Shown: positions 1 to 5,287 of the stretch, piece after piece | Position numbering within the stretch: the stretch's first letter is position 1 | Layout: every line of letters starts with the position of its first letter | Source: Acidaminococcales bacterium | Lineage (GTDB): Bacteria; Bacillota; Negativicutes; Acidaminococcales; JAISLQ01 | Assembly (NCBI GenBank): GCA_031275255.1 | Contig: JAISPA010000169.1 | Span: 1-5,287 of the forward strand | DNA length: 5,287 nt | Direction of reading: 5' to 3' | Notes under the pieces: generated by a model | The model's database searches: none | What the model was told of the DNA's origin: nothing | What the model saw: the letters and a program-made list of their open reading frames with translations, nothing else | Program-made: the position numbers and the translations under genes

Positions 1-14
1 GTTTGCTGTTTCAT
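1..14 (-). CDS. Start of a further minus-strand gene, partial
   Basis: ATG at 14-12 followed by codons for Lys, Gln and Gln runs off the left edge. It is preceded by GGGTG at 21-25 with a 6-nt spacer and by an extended -10 element at 42-50. Too little is visible to assign any function, and only this upstream context supports calling it a gene. Confidence 0.45.
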
Positions 15-41
15 CTTTTACACCCGCTTCCCTTTTTGATT

Positions 42-50
42 ATTATATCA
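42..50 (-). promoter_or_regulatory. Extended -10 promoter for the next gene
   Basis: The minus strand reads TGATATAAT, a perfect TATAAT (42-47) with the TGn extension. No good -35 hexamer lies at the expected distance (around 64-71, C-rich), which the extended -10 could offset. Initiation near position 35 would leave a leader of about 20 nt before the ATG at 14. This suggests the next gene has its own transcription start. Confidence 0.5.
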
Positions 51-93
51 TACTGTTTTGCGGAAAGGGTGGCATTTAATCAGTAGTTACTCA

Positions 94-147
94 GGTCTTT
101 AAAGCCGCGCTCAAACGGAGCAGCTTTTGTTCTGCGCGGGAAAGGCC
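94..147 (-). other. Imperfect inverted repeat downstream of the operon
   Basis: On the minus strand CCGCGC (134-139) pairs with GCGCGG (105-110) around a 23-nt loop. After a small internal loop the pairing continues with CTTT (141-144) against AAAG (97-100) and GG (146-147) against CC (94-95). This is the only sizeable structure I see between the CoA-transferase stop and the next gene, so it may mark the 3' end of the transcript. No U-run follows, so a classical Rho-independent terminator is not supported. Confidence 0.3.
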
Positions 148-198
148 GTTTGCATAGCGCGCTTGGTTAATTGCCCGTGACGGGGCGGACTTTATGCG

Positions 199-1494
199 TT
201 AACGCAGCATCTTTTTTTCCCAGGCTTCTTTTTCCAGTTGTTCCCGGAAAGCCGGATGGGCGATACTGATAAGCGCCTTGACCCTCTGCCTTAAATTAAG
301 GCCGAATAAATCAACCGCGCCGTATTCCGTCACGATAAAACGCGAATCGTACCTTGATGTGGTTACCGCGGAACCGTAGTCCAGGAAGCAGACGATCTTG
401 GATATAGAACCGCCTTTGGCCGTTGACGGCAGCGCAATAATGGAGCGCCCGCCTTTGGAAGCGTTTGTGCCGCGAATGAAGTCGACCTGACCGCCCACGC
501 CGCTGTATTGGTATACGCCGATAGAGTTGGAATTCATCTGCCCGTAAAGGTCTACCTGCATAGTGGCGTTGATGGCTACCATGTTGTCGTTTTGCGCTAT
601 GACAAAAGGATCGTTGGTATAATCGCATGGTTTGGCCAGAATATCCTTGTTCTTATCAATGAAATCATATAGTTTGCGCGTACCCATAAAAAAGTTTGCC
701 ACGAATTTGCCTTGATGCAATGTTTTGCGCGAATTGTCAATAACGCCTTTTTCCGCCAATTTGCGCATACCGTCTGAAACCAGTTCTGAATGTACGCCCA
801 GGTGCTTCCTGTCGCCGAGAAAATTCAGGACTGCGTCAGGCATTGAGCCTATGCCCATTTGTATGGTATCACCGTCGTTAACCAGAGCAGCGATGTTTCT
901 GCCTATTTTTTCTTCCACTTCCGATATTTTCGGGTCAGGCAGTTCGATGACTTCCTGGTCGGCTTTCACTATATAGTGCGCCCTGTTCAAATTGATGGTT
1001 GTGCCGTAGGTATAGGGCATCCGGTTATTTACCTGCAGTATTATTTTTGTCTGCGGCGTGCGCGCGGCGGATTCGGTGTAGTCAACGGAGACGCCGAAAC
1101 TGCATTCGCCTTTTTCGTCAGGCGGCGAAACCATGATCAACGCTACGTCCATAATTTTCCTTGTTGTGATCATTTTGGGTATTTCGTGCATAAAGCAGGG
1201 CCAATAATCGGCCCGCCCGGAAGCTACGGCTTCCCTTGTGCCGTTGCCCAAAAAAGGGCCGCTGTAAGCAAAGCTGTCCTTCATATCTTCCTGACAATAT
1301 CTCGCTTTGCCCATACATACCATATGCATTAGTTCCACATTTCTTAATTCAGGGGCTCTTTTTACCAACGCTTCAACCAGTACGGAAGGTTCGCCTGTAG
1401 CGTGGCCGATAAGAACGCGATCACCGGATTTTATTATTTTTACCGCTTCGTCTGCGCTGACTATTTTGTTTTTATAGTTGTTTTCCCATGACAT
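199..1494 (-). CDS. Acetyl-CoA:carboxylate CoA-transferase (butyrate/4-hydroxybutyrate type)
   Basis: CoA-transferase of 431 residues in the acetyl-CoA hydrolase/transferase family, which includes butyryl-CoA:acetate and 4-hydroxybutyrate CoA-transferases. It moves CoA between acetyl-CoA and a free acid through a glutamyl-CoA thioester. The likely nucleophile is Glu237 in GVHSELVSDG, matching the catalytic Glu at about 238 in the Clostridium 4-hydroxybutyrate enzyme. Other landmarks are the CoA-binding loop QMGIGSMPDAV (about 212-222), GVGGQVDFIRG (about 332-342) and the C-terminal VTEYGAVDLFG and AHPAFREQL. Length is normal, so the TAA at 199-201 looks genuine. As last gene of the cluster it would activate the incoming acid or release the product acid while conserving the thioester bond. 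Butyrate, propionate, 4-hydroxybutyrate or a branched acid are all possible; the sequence does not decide between them. Confidence 0.92.
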   Translation of the reverse strand: MSWENNYKNKIVSADEAVKIIKSGDRVLIGHATGEPSVLVEALVKRAPELRNVELMHMVCMGKARYCQEDMKDSFAYSGPFLGNGTREAVASGRADYWPCFMHEIPKMITTRKIMDVALIMVSPPDEKGECSFGVSVDYTESAARTPQTKIILQVNNRMPYTYGTTINLNRAHYIVKADQEVIELPDPKISEVEEKIGRNIAALVNDGDTIQMGIGSMPDAVLNFLGDRKHLGVHSELVSDGMRKLAEKGVIDNSRKTLHQGKFVANFFMGTRKLYDFIDKNKDILAKPCDYTNDPFVIAQNDNMVAINATMQVDLYGQMNSNSIGVYQYSGVGGQVDFIRGTNASKGGRSIIALPSTAKGGSISKIVCFLDYGSAVTTSRYDSRFIVTEYGAVDLFGLNLRQRVKALISIAHPAFREQLEKEAWEKKMLR

Positions 1495-1501
1495 TCTTAT
1501 A

Positions 1502-1507
1502 CACCCC
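1502..1507 (-). promoter_or_regulatory. Ribosome binding site of the CoA-transferase
   Basis: GGGGTG on the minus strand is 7 nt upstream of the ATG at 1494, in the 43-nt gap after the thiolase. It decides that start; the in-frame ATG at 1509 overlaps this element and has no purine-rich site of its own. Confidence 0.65.
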
Positions 1508-1537
1508 ATTTCGCTGTTTTAACGAGCTGATTAGCCG

Positions 1538-2716
1538 TCATACCGATTCAATTATCGTCGCTATGGCCGGACCTCCGCCCACGCACAAAGAAGCGGCGCC
1601 GTAGCGCCCTCCGCGGCGTTTCAGTTCATAAATAAGGCTTACGAGTATTCTTGCCCCCGTACTGCCTACGGGATGGCCCAGTCCTACGCCGGAACCGTTG
1701 GCGTTTACCCGTTCCATATCAAGCTTAAGTTCCCTCTGGCAGGCCAGAAATTGCGCCGCAAAGGCTTCATTTATCTCAAAATAATCTATATCCTGCATTT
1801 TCAGCCCGGTGGCGGATAAAGCCTTGGGCAGAGCGTAAACGGGTCCAATGCCCATGATATCGGGCGCTACGCCATGCGAAACGGTAGCCGTTATTTTCGC
1901 CAAGGGTTTAACGCCTTTTTGCGCGGCGGTTTTTGCGTTCATCAATACCAGCGCGGCCGCGCCGTCGTTTATACTGGAAGCGTTGCCGGCGGTTACCGTG
2001 CCGTCTTTCTTAAAGGCCGGCTTTAATTTGGACAGCCGTTCCATATTCACCGGCTGCGGATGTTCATCTTTATCAACTATCTTAATATTGCCTTTTTTAT
2101 CTTTTATTTCCACCGGGATTATTTCTTCGGCAAAAATACCCTCTTCCTGCGCTTTTAACGCCCGCGTATGGCTCAGACAGGCGAGTTCGTCCTGTTCCTG
2201 GCGGGATATACCGTATTTTGCGGCGAGATTTTCCGCTGTCATGCCCATATGATAATTGCAGAGAGCGCAATTAAGCCCGTCCAGCGTCAGAGTATCCTGC
2301 AGCGGCGCATCGCCCATCCTTAAACCGGTTCTTGCCCTATGCAGCACATAGGCGGCGTTTGACATGCTTTCCATACCAACGGCTACGCCGGCGGCCGTCT
2401 TGCCGAGCATAATCTGCTGCGCCAAAATTTCCACCGCCCTCATGCCCGATCCGCACTGCTGATCGACGGTGCAGGCTGTGCCTTTATCAGAGTACCCGGA
2501 CAATATCTGTATTTGCCTGGCCGGATTACCCTTTGCGCCCGCTTTGTATATCATGCCGGCAACTATTTCTTCAACTTCGTTTTTCCCCAGGCCGGCGTCT
2601 GAAACCACTTTTTGCGCCGCCAGGCTGCCAAGCTCCACCACGCTCAGCGCCGACAAAGCGCCCAAAAAATCTCCGATCGGCGTCCTCTTGGCGGCAACGA
2701 TTACGACCTCGTCCAT
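1538..2716 (-). CDS. Acetyl-CoA C-acyltransferase (thiolase)
   Basis: Cytoplasmic thiolase of 392 residues, the standard length, catalysing reversible CoA-dependent cleavage of a 3-oxoacyl-CoA to acetyl-CoA plus a shortened acyl-CoA. The catalytic set falls at nearly the same positions as in the Zoogloea enzyme: nucleophile Cys88 in DQQCGSGM, Asn316 in NEAF, His348 in GHPVG and Cys378 in CVGGG. GNASSINDGAAA (from about residue 245) and the NYHMG substrate-loop motif are also present. Departures from the common pattern are Asp for Asn three residues before Cys88, NGSGVGLGHP instead of NGGAIAxGHP, and GGGPA instead of GGGMG. ATG at 2716 gives the family-typical beginning MDEVVIVAAKRTP; ATG 2725 and TTG 2728 are possible upstream starts, and GGGAG at 2729-2733 fits 2716 only with a long 12-nt spacer. 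The thiolase probably forms the last, acetyl-CoA-yielding step of the pathway. Exact substrate is not known. Confidence 0.94.
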   Translation of the reverse strand: MDEVVIVAAKRTPIGDFLGALSALSVVELGSLAAQKVVSDAGLGKNEVEEIVAGMIYKAGAKGNPARQIQILSGYSDKGTACTVDQQCGSGMRAVEILAQQIMLGKTAAGVAVGMESMSNAAYVLHRARTGLRMGDAPLQDTLTLDGLNCALCNYHMGMTAENLAAKYGISRQEQDELACLSHTRALKAQEEGIFAEEIIPVEIKDKKGNIKIVDKDEHPQPVNMERLSKLKPAFKKDGTVTAGNASSINDGAAALVLMNAKTAAQKGVKPLAKITATVSHGVAPDIMGIGPVYALPKALSATGLKMQDIDYFEINEAFAAQFLACQRELKLDMERVNANGSGVGLGHPVGSTGARILVSLIYELKRRGGRYGAASLCVGGGPAIATIIESV

Positions 2717-2724
2717 TAATGCCA

Positions 2725-3666
2725 TCAACTCCCATCAATGCGGATTTTATCTTTTAAATTTTCGCCTATTCTCATTAAAGAAATCTCTTTCGCCAGCACT
2801 TTGCCGGCGAGCTTTTTTGCCAATTTCAGCAGGCCGGGCGCGATTGTCTTGTGCATATCCGACAGTATTTCATGTTCTATTCTGGTTACTCTTTTTTGTT
2901 CCCGTTTGGGAATTTGTTTTTCGGCGGCTTGCGCGACAGCCGCAACGAAGGTGTCCATACCCTTGCCTTCGCTAGCTACGGTCTTCACCACGAGCGGCTG
3001 CTCGTTTACCGGCAAAGTGTCGAAAGTGGAAATTAAATGCATGTAAAGATTTTCCGCTTCCGGTTTATCGGCCTTATTGATCACAAACACATCCGCTATT
3101 TCCTGCACGCCCGCTTTCGCCATTTGAATGGCGTCGCCGAAACCGGGCGCCAGGACGACAACCGTAACATCGACAAAGTTTGTTATTTCTGTTTCCGCCT
3201 GGCCGACTCCTAAACTTTCCAGAATAATCACGTCAAAGCCAAACACCTTATAAAGGTAAAGAACGTCTTTCGCCGCGTCAGAAATACCCCCCCATGCGCC
3301 TCTGCTGCCCAAACTCCTTATATACACGCCGTCATCGCAATTATGGCTGCTCATACGTATGCGGTCGCCCAGCACGGCGCCTCCCGTATAGGGAGAACTT
3401 GGGTCAACCGCGATCACCCCCACATTTTTGCCCATTTTGCGATATTCACAAATCAGTTTGTCAATAAGCGTTGATTTGCCCGCGCCTCCGGCGCCCGTTA
3501 CGCCGATGATCAGCGACTCGCAGCCGGCCGCTTGTTCATAGGCGTAATCCAGCAATTTATCTTTGTCCTGCTCATTGTCCTCGACAATAGATATTGCCTT
3601 GGCAAACGCGCGCCGGTCTTTCCCGGCAAATTTCGTTATGAGCTCGTCTATATTAATTTTCCTCAT
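2725..3666 (-). CDS. meaB: MeaB/ArgK-family G-protein chaperone of the B12 mutase
   Basis: P-loop GTPase of 313 residues that, in characterised relatives, gates adenosylcobalamin delivery to the mutase, ejects damaged cofactor and protects the enzyme from inactivation. Visible motifs are a Walker A loop, GVTGAGGAGKST (residues 55-66, Lys64, Ser65), the Mg/switch region DPSSPYTGGAVLGDRIRM (88-105), the G3-like ESLGVGQ (150-156) and the base-specificity motif NKAD (197-200). A helical N-terminus and a C-terminal dimerisation region complete the usual architecture at near-standard length. Relatives usually have SRGHLGG and ETVGVGQ; here these read SRGAWGG (121-127) and ESLGVGQ. Placement directly after the two mutase subunits supports a dedicated chaperone rather than an arginine-transport kinase, an early misannotation of the family. 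The stop TGA overlaps an ATG of the thiolase reading frame, indicating co-transcription. Confidence 0.93.
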   Translation of the reverse strand: MRKINIDELITKFAGKDRRAFAKAISIVEDNEQDKDKLLDYAYEQAAGCESLIIGVTGAGGAGKSTLIDKLICEYRKMGKNVGVIAVDPSSPYTGGAVLGDRIRMSSHNCDDGVYIRSLGSRGAWGGISDAAKDVLYLYKVFGFDVIILESLGVGQAETEITNFVDVTVVVLAPGFGDAIQMAKAGVQEIADVFVINKADKPEAENLYMHLISTFDTLPVNEQPLVVKTVASEGKGMDTFVAAVAQAAEKQIPKREQKRVTRIEHEILSDMHKTIAPGLLKLAKKLAGKVLAKEISLMRIGENLKDKIRIDGS

Positions 3667-3673
3667 GTAACAT

Positions 3674-3678
3674 TCCTT
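3674..3678 (-). promoter_or_regulatory. Ribosome binding site of the MeaB-like GTPase
   Basis: AAGGA on the minus strand, within AAAAGGAA, is 7 nt upstream of the ATG at 3666. It decides that start over an in-frame ATG at 3750, which has no good site and lies at the 3' edge of the 3748-3775 hairpin. Confidence 0.75.
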
Positions 3679-3747
3679 TTCGCGTATACAAATTTTTTGG
3701 ATAACTTCAGCGCATGGGGGACTATTTAAGCAAATTGAACGGAACTT

Positions 3748-3775
3748 CATTCAGCGGCTTAACTTCCGCCGAATG
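3748..3775 (-). other. Intercistronic RNA hairpin (10-bp stem, 8-nt loop)
   Basis: In the minus-strand transcript, CATTCGGCGG pairs with CCGCTGAATG across the loop AAGTTAAG. Nine pairs are Watson-Crick and one is G-U; read on the plus strand the wobble becomes an A-C mismatch, so the structure favours the mRNA sense. It lies in the 159-nt gap between the B12 subunit and the GTPase gene. No U-run follows it, so it does not look like an intrinsic terminator. A role in mRNA processing or segmental stability is possible but is inference. Confidence 0.5.
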
Positions 3776-3825
3776 TCTGTCCGCGAAAGGGCAAACTGTG
3801 TTCGCCGGAGAAGATTGGTTCAATG

Positions 3826-4221
3826 CTATCCCGCCAGAACCTTTATTTTTTCCAAAATTTCATCCGTCGGGGTACCTGTCGGAAAGCATCCCTCTACTCC
3901 GAGCGCGCGCAGTTCGTCTATGTCTTCCTTGGTTAAAATGCCGCCGCAGGTAACTATGATGTCTTCCGCCTTAAGTTCTTTCAGGGCTTGCTTTATCTTT
4001 CGGCAGATGATGACCAGGCTGCCGCTCAAATCCGTCACGGCGATAACGTCCGCGTTTTCATCCACCGCTGACTTGGCGATGCTTTCCTCCGAATGATAGC
4101 GGCCGTTGTAAATGGCCTCCATGCCGGCGTCGCGGAAAACATTGAGCAGAGTCAACGCCCCCCGCTCGTGTATATCACAACCGACTTTAGCTACAACAAT
4201 TCTCAGTTTCTTAGCCAACAT
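3826..4221 (-). CDS. B12-binding small subunit of the acyl-CoA mutase
   Basis: Cobalamin-binding Rossmann-like subunit of 131 residues, the usual size for a free-standing mutase small subunit (IcmB/HcmB type). The signature D-x-H-x-x-G is present as Asp16, His18 and Gly21; His18 would be the lower axial ligand to cobalt in the base-off/His-on mode. Further family landmarks are RDAGMEAIY (residues 30-38), the TDLSG stretch (63-67, where many relatives have SxLSG) and CGGI (92-95), which line the nucleotide-tail pocket. ATG at 4221 is chosen because an AGGAG lies 7 nt upstream; the GTG two codons earlier would sit almost on top of that site. The start overlaps the large-subunit stop by 11 nt, which suggests translational coupling and a stoichiometric complex. 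Unlike the large subunit, its cofactor motif is intact, so the holoenzyme should still bind B12. Confidence 0.92.
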   Translation of the reverse strand: MLAKKLRIVVAKVGCDIHERGALTLLNVFRDAGMEAIYNGRYHSEESIAKSAVDENADVIAVTDLSGSLVIICRKIKQALKELKAEDIIVTCGGILTKEDIDELRALGVEGCFPTGTPTDEILEKIKVLAG

Positions 4222-5287
4222 TGCCACACTCCTTTAACGCTGATTTGATGTAATCCGGTGTATCAATCGTTTCCATAGGATCATAGCGCAATCCGTAAGC
4301 CAAACGTACTATGCCGCAAACTTCGCCGATAGTCATGCCTGCCTTGCCGCTGTCAATCATCGCTCTGGAAACATTTGCGCCCGTGTGCGTGTCGGTATAA
4401 AGCTTTCTGGCGCAGTCGGCAAGAAGTTTAGGATCCCTGGCCGCGCGGAATTTTTTGAGTTCTTCAATCCTATCCATGCGCATTTCTTCCGAAGGAACTT
4501 TATACGAGCAGTTGGCGATTTGCTGGTTGATGGGACCTTCTTCGCCTTTGAAGGAATTTACTCCGACAATCAGGCGTTTGCCGCTTGCTTTTTCATGCTG
4601 GACTTTAAGGCGGTCCTCCTCCATTATGCTGTGCAGCCAACCGCTGTCAAGGCAAGTATAGATGCCGCCGCGTTTTTCAATTTCGGCAAGATACAAGTTG
4701 GTTTCCTTCTCAATTTTATCGGTCATCCACTCAAGGTAATAAGAACCGCCAAGCGGATCGGCGACAAGCGGAACATTGGCCTCGTGCGTTATGATGTGCT
4801 GGGTATCTAGGTTAAACATGCGCGCCTCATAGGAAGGCAGGCCGATGGCCTCGTCCATGCTGGACGCGTCGATGGAATTTACGCCGCCAAACACGCAGCT
4901 GAGAATTTGCAGGGTAACACGCGCCGCGTTGTTAAGCGGTTTTTGCATTTGCAATGATAGGCCGGAAGTGCGTATGCCGATTTTCAGCTGCATGGCTTGC
5001 TTTGTTTTCGCGCCGAACTTATCTTTGGCCAATTTTGCCCACATTTTGCGGGCGGCCCTGAATTTGGCGATTGTTTCAAAAAAGTCTGATTCGGCGTCAA
5101 GCGCCACCACCATACTGCCGTAATCATCTATACTGATGCCTTTTTTGTTCAAATCGTCGATCACGGCGCTGCAGACCGCTATGACTTCCCCGAGTTCGTG
5201 CACGGCGTTCATGCCGCCCTGGCAGGGGTCCACGCCGTTGGGAGCGATGGCTTTCCATTTGGGCGTATTTTTGAGGCAAAATTCAAT
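4211..5287 (-). CDS. Acyl-CoA mutase large subunit (MCM/ICM superfamily), divergent, 5' partial
   Basis: Catalytic (TIM-barrel) subunit of an adenosylcobalamin-dependent carbon-skeleton mutase. The 358 visible residues match the second half of the barrel and the C-terminal part of methylmalonyl-, isobutyryl- and 2-hydroxyisobutyryl-CoA mutase large subunits. Roughly 200 N-terminal residues should lie beyond the window, because the frame is open to the edge and reads IEFCLKNTPKWK before the first internal GTG. Family landmarks are the PKW segment (residues 9-11), SDFFETIAKFRAARK (67-81), the NNAARV helix (119-124), SSMDEAIGLP (142-151), the ADPLGGSYY motif and a GVNSF segment near the C-terminus. 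The usual GYH motif reads GVD (18-20), so the catalytic His is Asp; other active-site positions also differ. There is no B12 domain in this chain; the next gene supplies it. A tail of about 20 residues extends past the usual family end. Family assignment is secure; the substrate is unknown and it may not be methylmalonyl-CoA. Confidence 0.88.
   Translation of the reverse strand: MEFCLKNTPKWKAIAPNGVDPCQGGMNAVHELGEVIAVCSAVIDDLNKKGISIDDYGSMVVALDAESDFFETIAKFRAARKMWAKLAKDKFGAKTKQAMQLKIGIRTSGLSLQMQKPLNNAARVTLQILSCVFGGVNSIDASSMDEAIGLPSYEARMFNLDTQHIITHEANVPLVADPLGGSYYLEWMTDKIEKETNLYLAEIEKRGGIYTCLDSGWLHSIMEEDRLKVQHEKASGKRLIVGVNSFKGEEGPINQQIANCSYKVPSEEMRMDRIEELKKFRAARDPKLLADCARKLYTDTHTGANVSRAMIDSGKAGMTIGEVCGIVRLAYGLRYDPMETIDTPDYIKSALKECGNVG
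4227..4235 (-). promoter_or_regulatory. Ribosome binding site of the mutase small subunit
   Basis: AAAGGAGTG on the minus strand lies inside the 3' end of the large-subunit gene. Its AGGAG core is 7 nt from the ATG at 4221. It decides that start over the GTG at 4227, which is only one base from the core. Confidence 0.8.

Noticed and set aside
167..186. Short GC-rich palindrome (CCCG/CGGG with a 3-nt loop, 174-184) as a terminator after the CoA-transferase
   Set aside because: The stem is only 4 bp and no U-run follows.
3683..3711. Possible sigma-70 promoter ahead of the GTPase gene (TATACG with CTGAAG upstream)
   Set aside because: Both boxes match poorly and transcription would start too close to the ATG at 3666 to include the ribosome binding site comfortably.
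3667..3750. A 28-residue N-terminal extension of the GTPase from the ATG at 3750
   Set aside because: The extension has no family similarity, its ATG is at the hairpin edge without a good ribosome binding site, and the ATG at 3666 has AAGGA at ideal spacing.
3667..3825. Cobalamin riboswitch in the intercistronic gap
   Set aside because: The gap is too short for the usual fold and I find no B12-box-like GCCACTG element in it.
311..5123. Open reading frames of about 60-170 codons on the plus strand and in other minus-strand frames, for example 859-1332, 2469-2975, 1848-2252 and 4385-4810
   Set aside because: They lie opposite or across strongly supported genes, have no recognisable motifs and no consistent ribosome binding sites. 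They are shadows of codon composition.
5231..5233. GTG at 5233 as the start of the mutase large subunit
   Set aside because: The frame stays open to the window edge and the upstream residues (PKW segment) align to the family, so this GTG is an internal Val codon and the gene is 5' partial.
3826..5287. Glutamate mutase or 2-methyleneglutarate mutase
   Set aside because: The small subunit alone could be confused with a glutamate mutase subunit, but the large subunit has clear MCM-superfamily segments such as DFFETIAKFRAAR and DPLGGSYY.

Overview
The window is one strand-coherent gene cluster, read entirely on the minus strand (right to left as numbered). It looks like a catabolic CoA-thioester operon from an anaerobic bacterium. 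Strong purine-rich Shine-Dalgarno sites, intermediate GC content, a family I CoA-transferase and a biosynthetic-type thiolase suggest a fermentative or syntrophic Firmicute (Clostridia or Negativicutes). That assignment is inference; no marker gene is present.

Order of transcription: (1) the C-terminal part of a large catalytic subunit of the methylmalonyl-CoA/isobutyryl-CoA mutase superfamily, 4211-5287, whose N-terminal part lies beyond the right edge; (2) its separate B12-binding small subunit, 3826-4221, overlapping the large subunit by 11 nt; (3) a 159-nt gap with a 10-bp hairpin but no gene I can support; (4) a MeaB/ArgK-type G-protein chaperone, 2725-3666; (5) an acetyl-CoA acetyltransferase-type thiolase, 1538-2716; (6) a butyrate/4-hydroxybutyrate-type acetyl-CoA:acid CoA-transferase, 199-1494. 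Positions 15-198 are non-coding and hold an imperfect inverted repeat and an extended -10 promoter. The first four codons of a further minus-strand gene run off the left edge.

The genes suggest a route in which a carboxylic acid is activated by CoA transfer, its carbon skeleton is rearranged by an adenosylcobalamin enzyme kept in repair by the GTPase, and a 3-oxoacyl-CoA is cleaved by the thiolase. No dehydrogenase or hydratase is in view, so the substrate cannot be named.

The main point of interest is the mutase. Its fold-defining motifs align almost without gaps to methylmalonyl-CoA mutase, but the invariant catalytic Tyr-His pair (Tyr243/His244 in Propionibacterium numbering) is Val-Asp. 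Several other residues that contact substrate, CoA or cofactor (Arg283, Ser285, His328, Gln330, Gln361, His364, Asn366) are also replaced, while Glu370 is kept. This points to an intact but divergent mutase clade with different chemistry or substrate. All alignments were made from memory.
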